Source: Spirochaetota bacterium
Lineage (GTDB): Bacteria; Spirochaetota; Leptospiria; Turneriellales; Turneriellaceae
DNA length: 32,426 bases
Assembly: GCA_018240245.1 (NCBI GenBank)
Contig: JAFEGD010000075.1
Coordinates: 1-32,426, forward strand
Direction: 5' to 3'
Position numbers and translations under genes: made by a program. This document shows, piece by piece, positions 17,292-24,906 of this stretch. Below the pieces are notes generated by a model. It saw only the letters and a list, made by a program, of their open reading frames with translations, was not told the origin of the DNA and ran no database searches. How positions within the stretch are numbered: the stretch's first letter is position 1; each line of letters starts with the position of its first letter.

Positions 17292-18638
17292 GTGGTGAGC
17301 GCTAAGAAACAATTTTACATCGAAACGTACGGCTGCCAAATGAACGAATACGATTCGCTTTTGGCGAGCAAGATTTTAGAAAAAGACGCCACCGCGACGC
17401 AAACTGTCGGCGATGCGGATGTCATCTTGCTCAACACCTGCGCCGTACGCGAAAATGCGCACCAAAAAATTTACAATCGTCTGCGCGAATTAGGGCATCT
17501 CCACAAGCGCGGCGCGAAAATCGGCATTTTGGGGTGCATGGCGCAGAATTTGCGCGAAGATTTGCTCTACGAAAATTTACCCGTCGATTTTATTATGGGC
17601 CCCGACGCATTGCGCAACCTCACGGGGCTCATCGACGGCACGACACCGCAAGACACGCAGCGCAGTTTTTTGAACCTATCGCGCACAGAAACGTACGACG
17701 ATATCGTACCGTCGTTCGAGCACCACATGCGCGGGCGCGATACAAAAATTACCGCGTTTGTAACAATCCAGCGCGGGTGTAATAATTTTTGCGCATTTTG
17801 CGTCGTGCCGTATACGCGCGGCCGCGAACGTTCGCGCCCGGCAGAGAGCGTAGTAAATGAAGTTCGTTCGTTAGTCGACAGCGGCGTCAAATCGGTTGTG
17901 CTGTTGGGACAGAACGTCAATTCATACCATTTTGAAGAGACGCGCTTTGTCGATCTCATCGAAGAGTTGCTCGCGAAGACGACTATAGAGCGCATTTATT
18001 TTACATCGCCGCACCCGAAAGATTTTCCGATCGAGCTTATCAAACTCATGGCGCACGAACCCAGGTTTTGCAACCAAGTACACATGCCGTTGCAAGCGGG
18101 GGCCGATGCGACCTTAAAGCGCATGAAGCGTAACTATACGCGCTCCGAATTTTTAACCATCGTCGAAAACTTTCGCAGTCGTGTCGCAGATGTCGCGATC
18201 AGCACCGACGTAATCGTCGGTTTTCCCGGCGAGAGCGAATCTGATTTTGAAGAGACGCTCGACGTGATGGCTGAAGCCGATTTTGATTCGGCGTTCATGT
18301 TTGCGTATTCAGAGCGCAAAGGCACGATTGCGCAGCGTCTTTATCCCGACGATGTTCCCGACGACGTCAAGAAACGCCGTTTGGCGACGCTCATCGAAAA
18401 ACAACTCGCGCGTTCGCTTATAAATAACGAGCGCTATATCGGGCGTACGGTTGCTGTGATGGCGGAGCAACCGTCGCGCCGCAATACGGCAGAGTGGGTT
18501 GCACGGCTCGCGAACGGTCGCAAAGTAATTTTTCATCCACATGGTATGGCGTTAGCGACACTTGCGGGCAATACTGTCCGTATTACCATCACCGGTGCTT
18601 CGAGCCAAGTTTTGCATGGCACCCTATCGACAGATTAG
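17292..18638 (+). CDS. miaB: tRNA-2-methylthio-N6-isopentenyladenosine synthase MiaB
   Basis: MiaB is a radical-SAM methylthiotransferase that adds a methylthio group to i6A37 in tRNAs reading UNN codons. The N-terminal UPF0004 domain has the auxiliary cluster ligands Cys15 (ETYGCQMN), Cys50 (LLNTCAVRENA) and Cys82 (GCMAQ). The radical-SAM motif is Cys163, Cys167 and Cys170 (GCNNFCAFCVVPYTRG). The barrel continues with SSP-type HPKDFP, the VHMPLQAGAD strand and DVIVGFPGE, and ends in a TRAM domain (about residues 375-448). NTCAVRENA supports MiaB rather than RimO or MtaB. Two tandem GTG codons (17292 and 17295) can start it. It sits 52 bases after fliM. Confidence 0.95.
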   Translation: MVSAKKQFYIETYGCQMNEYDSLLASKILEKDATATQTVGDADVILLNTCAVRENAHQKIYNRLRELGHLHKRGAKIGILGCMAQNLREDLLYENLPVDFIMGPDALRNLTGLIDGTTPQDTQRSFLNLSRTETYDDIVPSFEHHMRGRDTKITAFVTIQRGCNNFCAFCVVPYTRGRERSRPAESVVNEVRSLVDSGVKSVVLLGQNVNSYHFEETRFVDLIEELLAKTTIERIYFTSPHPKDFPIELIKLMAHEPRFCNQVHMPLQAGADATLKRMKRNYTRSEFLTIVENFRSRVADVAISTDVIVGFPGESESDFEETLDVMAEADFDSAFMFAYSERKGTIAQRLYPDDVPDDVKKRRLATLIEKQLARSLINNERYIGRTVAVMAEQPSRRNTAEWVARLANGRKVIFHPHGMALATLAGNTVRITITGASSQVLHGTLSTD

Positions 18639-18659
18639 GAACACGCTTCGGACTTCAAA

Positions 18660-19433
18660 ATGACCGAAGAAGTTTTACGGTTTGAAAACGTCTGGTATGA
18701 AAAAGAATCGTCTACAGATCGCATTGAAGACATCAGCTTAACATTGAACAGAGGCGAGGGAATGTTGCTCTCGGGACCCGAAGGTAGCGGCAAAAGCCTC
18801 ATTATGGATCTCATCATGGCGCGCGTTGTACCGAACCGTGGGACGATCTACTTAGAAAAGGAGCTCGTCGACCCGAAAGACACCCAAGCGATCGAGAAGT
18901 TGCGTTTTTCAACGGGGTATGTCACGCAAACCTCGGGACTTATCAATAATCTGTCGCTCTTCGAAAATATTATCTTGCCACTCAGATATCATACCGAGAT
19001 GAAAGACGACGATCTTTCAGCCGCTTGCTCGATCTGGCTCGACCGTTACGAACTTGCGCACAAGAAAAATGTACGACCGGTAGCGCTCTCGGCGTCCGAA
19101 AAAATGCGTACAGCTCTGATTCGCGCCCTGATCGTCGAACCGCGCATTTTATTACTCGACAGTATTGTCGATGCGCTTTGCCCGTTGGCATCGCGGCGCA
19201 TGCTCGAGCTCTTATTTGAAGATATTCGCCTCAGAAACATGACTTATATCATGTCGAGCTATCACCCGGCGATATTTCGGCAGCGCAACTTGAAACTTGT
19301 TCTACTCTACAAGGGGAAAATCATGTTTGCGGGCTTAGACGCCGAAAATCATAGGGCAGAGAATGCGTATCTCGACCAGTATCTCGCGTATAATACTGTC
19401 GGCCCGATGCGCCCCTTTAACGATGCGGTATGA
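18660..19433 (+). CDS. Mla/Ttg2-type ABC transporter ATP-binding protein with degenerate motifs
   Basis: The protein resembles MlaF, the ATPase of the phospholipid transporter between the two membranes. Walker A GPEGSGKS is at residues 39-46. The Q-loop region reads VTQTSGLINNLSLFENI, as in MlaF, and the H-loop histidine is His202 (SSYHP). Two key motifs are altered: the signature is LSASE (143-147) instead of LSGGQ or LSGGM, and after Walker B Asp167 the catalytic glutamate is replaced by Ser168 (LLLDSIVDAL). ATP binding may persist while hydrolysis is weak or absent, unless the mechanism differs. The stop overlaps the MCE-protein start by ATGA, which supports a transporter pair. The MlaE-type permease is not in the window. 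Confidence 0.85.
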   Translation: MTEEVLRFENVWYEKESSTDRIEDISLTLNRGEGMLLSGPEGSGKSLIMDLIMARVVPNRGTIYLEKELVDPKDTQAIEKLRFSTGYVTQTSGLINNLSLFENIILPLRYHTEMKDDDLSAACSIWLDRYELAHKKNVRPVALSASEKMRTALIRALIVEPRILLLDSIVDALCPLASRRMLELLFEDIRLRNMTYIMSSYHPAIFRQRNLKLVLLYKGKIMFAGLDAENHRAENAYLDQYLAYNTVGPMRPFNDAV

Positions 19434-20143
19434 AATTTGATCGTAACGATATTTTTACCGGACTTTTTGTCGTTGTTGGCACCGTTTTCGGCCTTTCGGT
19501 TCTCCTTTTTATTGCAGGCTATAACCTCTTAGACGACCGCGTTTCGTACTGGGCGCGCTTCGAGCACTTAGCTGGCGTCAAAAAGGGCACGCAGATAAAA
19601 ATCAAGAATTTTACAATAGGCGAAGTAAAAGAAGTCATTCCCATTTATGGGTCGGAGCTTCACTTTATCGCGAAAGTTAATATCGACAAAGAATTTGTTA
19701 TCTATCAAGGCACTAAAGTAACGATTACCAATCAGAACGTAATCGGCGACGCAGTGCTCGAACTCACGCCGTCGCTGGTGAAAAAATATATTTTGAAGCC
19801 GCACGATACGCTATTTGCGACAAATATCGTCAATCTCGAACAGATGGTGTCGCAGATTTCGTCGCTCGTCAGTACGATTAACCGGTTGGTCGAGACGTTT
19901 GCGTCGCTCGCTGGCGATAATAAGAACGATGTGAAGATGCTTCTCACCAATTTGAACGGTTCTATTACAAAAGTCAACGGTCTACTCGACTCTTCGCAGG
20001 GCGAAATTGTTGCGATCATGCGCAATATTCGGAGCACATCGACGACGCTCGATAAGTTTACGAAAGATATGGCAAACAATCCGTGGAAAATTCTCGATAA
20101 AAGGCCTGCATCGGGTTCGAACGACGCACCGGCATTACCCTAG
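19430..20143 (+). CDS. MCE/MlaD-family substrate-binding protein
   Basis: MlaD-like proteins form hexameric rings in the periplasm that carry phospholipids between the inner membrane and its partners. The 237-residue protein has one N-terminal membrane anchor (residues ~10-30, IFTGLFVVVGTVFGLSVLLF). The MCE domain follows (residues ~38-115), starting YWARFEHLAGVKKGTQIKI and including the IGEVKEV and TITNQNVIGDAVLELTP strands. The C-terminal part (120-220) is helical, with spaced hydrophobic residues as in coiled MCE tails. It overlaps the ATPase gene by 4 bases. The stop codon TAG is the first triplet of a 48-base hairpin. Confidence 0.9.
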   Translation: MKFDRNDIFTGLFVVVGTVFGLSVLLFIAGYNLLDDRVSYWARFEHLAGVKKGTQIKIKNFTIGEVKEVIPIYGSELHFIAKVNIDKEFVIYQGTKVTITNQNVIGDAVLELTPSLVKKYILKPHDTLFATNIVNLEQMVSQISSLVSTINRLVETFASLAGDNKNDVKMLLTNLNGSITKVNGLLDSSQGEIVAIMRNIRSTSTTLDKFTKDMANNPWKILDKRPASGSNDAPALP

Positions 20144-20188
20144 TGACTAGTCGGGAACTCGCTGGCGCGATTTCCCGACTAGTCACTA
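20141..20188 (+). terminator. Long near-perfect hairpin starting at the MCE gene stop codon
   Basis: Arms 20141-20157 and 20172-20188 pair perfectly over 17 bp. After a C/T mismatch, four more pairs (TCGC with GCGA) close a TGGC tetraloop. The arm contains the palindrome GACTAGTC. There is no T-run behind it, so it is an atypical intrinsic terminator or an mRNA 3'-end stabiliser. Its core AACTCGCTG resembles the hairpin at 10976-11014. Confidence 0.6.
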
Positions 20189-20275
20189 TTGTCATAGCCG
20201 ATAAAAATTGTACGTGACATTAAGTACGTGGGTAAAGTTATGTCGTAACTAATTAGTTTCTAAAAATATAATCTT

Positions 20276-21298
20276 ATGCGACAAGCTGAGCGAATTATTA
20301 TTCTTGAAGATGATGCAGCCTTTGCGCGTTCGCTATCCGAAATTTTGCGGGATATCGGCGATGTACGCTTTACTTCCTACCCCGAACGGTTGCCACAACT
20401 CATCAGCGATTTTAATCCGACGCTCATTATCGCCGACTATAATTTGAACCACCCGACGCTCGACGGGGTCAAGGCGACGCGACTTATTCGACAAACTCCC
20501 ACCACGAATTTACTGCCCGTGCTCTTGCTCTCCGGTGAAGATAATATGCAAGTTATTGAAGAAGCATATAAGTCGGGTATCGACGATTATGTATTAAAGC
20601 CCGTCTCGCCAAGATTTTTACTGGCCAAGATTGAAAATTTGTTATTCCAAAGCCGCAAAAAGTTGAATGCGCAGGCACTCTCGGGCTTGCCGGGCAATGC
20701 GGCGATCGAAACCGAATTTTATTTGCGGTTAGCGCGGCGGAAGCCATTTTCTGTAGCGTATAGCGATCTCGATAATTTTAAGCCATTCAACGATGAAAAG
20801 GGGGTCAAGAAGGGCGACGACGCAATCCAGTTAGTTGCGCGACTCTTGTACGATCTCCGGGCAAAAAATTCTCGCTCCGAACTTTTTGTCGGACATTTAG
20901 GCGGCGACGATTTTTTTCTGTTAGGCAGCGCGAGCACGATTCGTTCGACAGTCGTGCGGTTGCACCGCGATTTTGGCAAGAAGAGCCGTGTGTTTTTTTC
21001 GCCCGATGAGGCGGCTTCTGGCTTTTACCGTGGTAGTGACCGGCAAGGCCATTTATGTGCTTTTCCTTTGCTGACGATTTCAACGGCCATTCTCAACGGT
21101 ATCACCGTTGATCGCGTACCCAATTTCTTATCGCTCACGCAGATCGCCGCACAGAATAAGAAGATCGCCAAAAAATCGCGAACGCGCGTACACAATTTGG
21201 ATGTACGCGAATTACCCGTTATCGATTTGGCGAACACTTTGTTTACGAGCGCCGATGTTGGTGCCAAAAAAATTCAGCGCCTGCGAAAGCAAAAATAA
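20276..21298 (+). CDS. Response regulator with a C-terminal GGDEF-like (GGDDF) domain
   Basis: Residues 1-120 form a receiver domain with acidic residues Asp12/Asp13, phospho-acceptor Asp54 (IIADYNLN), SGED and Lys108 (VLKP). Residues ~130-300 are a GGDEF-type domain: LSGLPGNAAIETE, DLDNFKPFND, KKGDDAIQLVARLL, and the signature GGDDF at 209-213. The catalytic glutamate of GGDEF is aspartate here. A subgroup of diguanylate-cyclase-like proteins with DLDNFK and GGDDF exists, so c-di-GMP synthesis is possible but unproven. The upstream 87 bases after the hairpin are AT-rich and contain the direct repeat GTACGTG at 20210-20216 and 20224-20230, perhaps regulatory. There is no partner kinase nearby. 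Confidence 0.85.
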   Translation: MRQAERIIILEDDAAFARSLSEILRDIGDVRFTSYPERLPQLISDFNPTLIIADYNLNHPTLDGVKATRLIRQTPTTNLLPVLLLSGEDNMQVIEEAYKSGIDDYVLKPVSPRFLLAKIENLLFQSRKKLNAQALSGLPGNAAIETEFYLRLARRKPFSVAYSDLDNFKPFNDEKGVKKGDDAIQLVARLLYDLRAKNSRSELFVGHLGGDDFFLLGSASTIRSTVVRLHRDFGKKSRVFFSPDEAASGFYRGSDRQGHLCAFPLLTISTAILNGITVDRVPNFLSLTQIAAQNKKIAKKSRTRVHNLDVRELPVIDLANTLFTSADVGAKKIQRLRKQK

Positions 21299-21347
21299 AA
21301 TAGTGCTCTCTCTCCTGAGTCGGTGAATATATTATTCCGCACAACCT

Positions 21348-21641
21348 ATGATTATCGACTTTCTTATCTACTTGGCAATCGGCGCCGCCGTTAGCTGGTT
21401 TTTCTTTTACTTTCGCCGTTACGATCTCTTCGGCGGTTTTTGGGGCGCGGGGGTAGTCGCAGTCATCGGCGCAATCCTTGCAACGTTCTTATTGCAGAAA
21501 CCATTAAAAATTGCGCTCGATGCGCTGCAAAGCGGCTTTGGTTTTAGCAATGTAAATATTGTCGCGGCTGTCATCGGCGGAGTCATCAGCATCATGCTGT
21601 TGAGCAAAATAAACGGTGGCAAAAAACGCAAAGAATATTGA
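21348..21641 (+). CDS. Small membrane protein, GlsB/YeaQ/YmgE-like
   Basis: The 97-residue protein has three hydrophobic segments (about residues 3-22, 28-50 and 67-88) rich in glycine and alanine, with FGGFWGAGVVAVIGAILA and VIGGVISIMLL, and ends in a basic tail (GGKKRKEY). Size and glycine pattern resemble the GlsB/YeaQ (transglycosylase-associated) family, whose function is unclear. The assignment is tentative. Its TGA overlaps the next TTG start (TTGA), so the downstream lipoprotein is probably translated with it. Confidence 0.75.
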   Translation: MIIDFLIYLAIGAAVSWFFFYFRRYDLFGGFWGAGVVAVIGAILATFLLQKPLKIALDALQSGFGFSNVNIVAAVIGGVISIMLLSKINGGKKRKEY

Positions 21642-22114
21642 AATCGAGTTACTATTTTCTTTTTTACTGCGGCGTAGTTGTTTTTTCCGTCGGCTGTACT
21701 CGCGCCGTAGCACTACAAGATTTGTTTACCCGCCCCGAATATATCGCCAATGGCGACGGTTGGGCCGAAGCGCGGCGGCGCAGGGCGATTGAAATGTTCT
21801 TGCAAAGGCAGCATCATTCGGTGTCGATTCGCCAATTCGACTTACCGCATTTACCGGCGAACTCTAAGTACAAAGGCACGGTGCTTGCGGTCGCCGGCGA
21901 GGGTAGCGCTGCGCCGCTCGTTGTTACCTATGCGCTCTATTTTCACGGTACGAGCGCAAAGCACGAATACCAAAATCGCCAGGTGGAGTGCGATCGAACT
22001 CTGGCGGCAGCGCTGGCATCGCTAGCCGAGCTTTTACAGCGACACCGCCAAGTTGACTTTGCGATGACCGATTCGTGCTTGCGTTTGACAGCCTCTCCAC
22101 GCGGCGAAATATAA
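21638..22114 (+). CDS. Putative lipoprotein of unknown function
   Basis: The TTG start overlaps the previous stop (TTGA). The product has 158 residues with a hydrophobic leader and lipobox-like FSVGC near residue 20, so a lipid-anchored, periplasm-facing protein is likely. The mature part has mixed character (EMFLQRQHHSVSIRQFDLP, GTVLAVAGEGS, LVVTYALYFHG) and two further cysteines late in the protein (VECDRT, DSCLRL). No family is recognised. It ends 3 bases before ispH, so co-transcription with ispH is likely. Confidence 0.65.
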   Translation: MKSSYYFLFYCGVVVFSVGCTRAVALQDLFTRPEYIANGDGWAEARRRRAIEMFLQRQHHSVSIRQFDLPHLPANSKYKGTVLAVAGEGSAAPLVVTYALYFHGTSAKHEYQNRQVECDRTLAAALASLAELLQRHRQVDFAMTDSCLRLTASPRGEI

Positions 22115-22117
22115 GCC

Positions 22118-23053
22118 ATGGGCGAACTTATTATTGCGGCGCCGCGCGGTTTTTGTGCGGGTGTCGATCGTGCGATTTCGATCGTCGAGCGCGCACTCGA
22201 AGTCTACGGTACGCCGCTCTATGTCCACCACGAGATTGTCCATAACCGACATGTCGTCGACGGGCTGTGCGCGAAAGGAGTAATCTTTGTCGACAGCATC
22301 GCCGAGATACCCGCGAACAATACGGTCATTTTTAGTGCGCACGGGGTTGCTCCCGCCGTTGTCGCCGAAGCCGAGCAGAAAAATTTACGCATTCTCGATG
22401 CGACGTGCCCGCTCGTGACCAAGGTACATATCGAGGCGCGGCGTTATGCGCGCGACGGCTATCACATTATTCTCCTCTGCCATCGCAACCATATAGAAGC
22501 GCGCGGCACCTACGGCGAGGCACCCGATAAAATAACTCTCGTTGAAACTTTGGCGGATATCGAAAAACTCGAATTTGCCGCCGATGCAAAATTGGCATAT
22601 CTCACACAGACGACGCTTTCGGTACGCGATACGCGCGATCTTATCGAGCGCCTCAAAGAACGCTTTCCGCAAATCGAGGGGCCGAGTTCAAGCGATATAT
22701 GTTATGCGACAACAAACCGGCAAGAAGCGGTTTCAAAAATCGCTCCGCAAGCCGATATTGTATTCGTAATCGGCTCGCGCAACTCGAGCAATTCTAACCG
22801 TTTGAAAGAACTTGCGGAATCCGAAGGTGCGCGCGCGTACCTCATCGATAGCGCCGCCGATCTTCATGCCGAACAGTTTGCACCGGGAACGAATAGAGTT
22901 GGCATTACCGCCGGTGCGTCGGCGCCCGAGATACTCGTCGAAGAAGTCGCCGCACGCTTGCGTAACGAATTCGGCTTTTCAAACGTGAACGAATACCGAT
23001 TGAAAGAAGAAAATGTGACGTTCAAACTCCCCAAGGAGCTTGCGGCGCATTGA
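22118..23053 (+). CDS. ispH: 4-hydroxy-3-methylbut-2-enyl diphosphate reductase IspH (LytB)
   Basis: IspH carries out the last step of the non-mevalonate isoprenoid pathway, giving IPP and DMAPP. The 311-residue protein has the three [4Fe-4S] ligands: Cys13 (APRGFCAGVDRAI), Cys97 (DATCPLVTKVH) and Cys195 (DICYATTNRQ). Catalytic Glu127 lies in HIEARGTYG, a small variation on the usual HPEVEGT. VHHEIVHNRHVVD, IFSAHGV, GSRNSSNSNRL and GITAGASAPE are all present. The organism therefore makes isoprenoids by the MEP route. The gene ends in TGATG, sharing bases with the start of the TPR gene. Confidence 0.96.
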   Translation: MGELIIAAPRGFCAGVDRAISIVERALEVYGTPLYVHHEIVHNRHVVDGLCAKGVIFVDSIAEIPANNTVIFSAHGVAPAVVAEAEQKNLRILDATCPLVTKVHIEARRYARDGYHIILLCHRNHIEARGTYGEAPDKITLVETLADIEKLEFAADAKLAYLTQTTLSVRDTRDLIERLKERFPQIEGPSSSDICYATTNRQEAVSKIAPQADIVFVIGSRNSSNSNRLKELAESEGARAYLIDSAADLHAEQFAPGTNRVGITAGASAPEILVEEVAARLRNEFGFSNVNEYRLKEENVTFKLPKELAAH

Positions 23054-24906
23054 TGCGAAAATGGGCGTTGATCGTATGCGCGTGCGCGTCGCCGCTGATA
23101 GCGCAGATGTACGACGAGGCGCGCAATTTCACTAAAGCCGGTATCGTCGCGCATAACCTCAAAAAACTCGCCGAGGCGCGCCGGTTATTGTCGACCGCAC
23201 TCGACTACGATTCGACGTGGGCACCCGCAGTCTTACACCACGGGCAGGCGTTTGCAGATCTCTTGATCGCCGAACTCTATATTCGCACGACGCGCCGCTT
23301 CATCGATTTTGAAAAATTCACGAACGCCGAGCGAGAGCTCGACGAAGCCGAATCGTTATATCCCGAACATCCGCAGATTCCCGAACTCAGGGCGCTGATT
23401 CGTAAAAAACGCGACGACAATACGAAAGAAATTCTCGCGAAATTACCCGAAGCGAAAAAGAAAGAATACGAAGAAGCGATGAAAAACGCTACCGAGGCCA
23501 TGGACGCGACAAAATATGCCGAGGCGCTACACCACTATAGCATTGCGCTCAAAATTGCCCCCGAATCGCTCGACGCTAAAATGGGCTATGCCGAGGCAGA
23601 GCGCATGCTCAAAGGCGCAGACGGCGATCAGAAAGTAGCGGCGCTGTTTCGCCAGGCCGAAAAATTCGAGAAAGAGCGCCGCTTCGCACAAGCTATCGGT
23701 GCATACGATAAAGTATTGCGTATCGAACCGAATAACACGCAGGCGATCGAACGCAAAGCGGCGCTACTCGATTTCATGCAGCAGCAACTGAATACAAACG
23801 AACGCGGTATTTTGGCGCGCGAATATTTGCAGAGCGGCAACGAAGCTTTTCGCAAGGCGGATTACAGCCTTGCCGTTGAGAATTATCGTGTTGGGCAGGC
23901 TCTCAACCCTAAACTTACCGACTGGGATTCGCTGATTAAAAAGGCGCTTGCGGCGAAAAAAAAGCAAGACGAAAATCTTTTTACCGATCGGTTGCAAGAA
24001 CTCGAACGGCGCTATAAATCTGCAATGGTGCAGATGCTGCTCGAAAATTACCCGGCGGCGGTCGAAGATCTCGAAGTGGTGATTACGATCGCTAAAGAAT
24101 TTAAACAAGAAGAAACGCAAAAACACGCCGAGGCGTTGTTGCAACGCGCGAAGGAGGCGATGCTCAGGCAAGACGAAGAGTTTCTCACGCGCGATTCACC
24201 GTACTATAGCTTTGTGCAATCGCTGACATCGTTAGGGCTTGCGAGCTATAAAGCACGCGATTGCGAGACGACGCTCAAACATTTCGGCGCGATCGCTGAA
24301 GTTTTTCCTAAGAATCGCATTTCAAACCAACATATTATTTCGTGTACTCTGATACTGAATCCGGCGCAGAAAGATTCGACCTTGAAAGACATCATCGAGA
24401 CCATTTACCGCGTCAAAGATACGAATGCGTTCGAGGCTAAGCGCCTATTTGAAATTCTCAAATTTGTCGACCCGGAAAATCCGGCAATTCCCGAACTCGA
24501 GCGCGAGCTTTCAGAAAAAGCGCAAGTCTTGAAGCGCGCCGTTCAACCCGCCGAGTATCTCGAAGCGCTCTACCGTAAGGCGTTGCTTTTGTCGCAAACC
24601 GACCCCGAGAGCGCGCTCGCGGTATTACGCGATCTCTTAGCCGACGACCCGCAGCACGTGAAGGCGCGTGTGCTTTACGCGCGCATCGAAGCGCGTATCA
24701 GCCGGCAGCGTTGGGCCGAATCGGATACTCCGATTGCGCCCGCCGCGATGCAAGCATACGCCGCCGGTATCGTCTATTATAACACCGGTCAATTAAACGA
24801 AGCCCGAACCGCATTCGCGCGCGCCATCGAACTCGCACCCAATTTCGACCGCGCGCAAGTCGCGTTGAAAAAATGCGAAGCGTACGCAAAAGGAGCTAAA
24901 TTCTGA
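23053..24906 (+). CDS. Exported tetratricopeptide-repeat (TPR) protein
   Basis: The ATG at 23053 overlaps the ispH stop (TGATG); a TTG three bases earlier is an alternative. The N-terminus is a signal peptide (MRKWALIVCACASPLIAQ, cleavage near IA-QM). The rest of the 617 residues is a helical array with several clear TPR units, such as ALHHYSIALKIAPESLDAK, AIGAYDKVLRIEPNNTQAI, NYRVGQALNPK and a final ARTAFARAIELAPN. A lysine/glutamate-rich segment (about 110-160) may be coiled coil. TPR arrays are scaffolds for protein partners. The next gene overlaps its stop by 4 bases and looks like a CHAT-domain protein, so the two products may work together, although the signal peptide would place this one outside the cytoplasm. 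Confidence 0.88.
   Translation: MRKWALIVCACASPLIAQMYDEARNFTKAGIVAHNLKKLAEARRLLSTALDYDSTWAPAVLHHGQAFADLLIAELYIRTTRRFIDFEKFTNAERELDEAESLYPEHPQIPELRALIRKKRDDNTKEILAKLPEAKKKEYEEAMKNATEAMDATKYAEALHHYSIALKIAPESLDAKMGYAEAERMLKGADGDQKVAALFRQAEKFEKERRFAQAIGAYDKVLRIEPNNTQAIERKAALLDFMQQQLNTNERGILAREYLQSGNEAFRKADYSLAVENYRVGQALNPKLTDWDSLIKKALAAKKKQDENLFTDRLQELERRYKSAMVQMLLENYPAAVEDLEVVITIAKEFKQEETQKHAEALLQRAKEAMLRQDEEFLTRDSPYYSFVQSLTSLGLASYKARDCETTLKHFGAIAEVFPKNRISNQHIISCTLILNPAQKDSTLKDIIETIYRVKDTNAFEAKRLFEILKFVDPENPAIPELERELSEKAQVLKRAVQPAEYLEALYRKALLLSQTDPESALAVLRDLLADDPQHVKARVLYARIEARISRQRWAESDTPIAPAAMQAYAAGIVYYNTGQLNEARTAFARAIELAPNFDRAQVALKKCEAYAKGAKF
24891..24905 (+). promoter_or_regulatory. Shine-Dalgarno sequence and CTG start of the CHAT-like gene
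   Basis: AGGAG at 24891-24895 (within AAAAGGAG) lies 7 bases before CTG at 24903. An in-frame TAA at 24897-24899 prevents any earlier start. There is no in-frame ATG, GTG or TTG until 25050. ATT 24900 is the only other close candidate, with a 4-base spacing. Confidence 0.65.

Noticed and set aside
20267..20272. Perfect TATAAT upstream of the REC-GGDDF gene
   Set aside because: It ends only 3 bases before the ATG, so transcription would start inside the coding sequence; no -35 with good spacing. Probably chance in AT-rich DNA.
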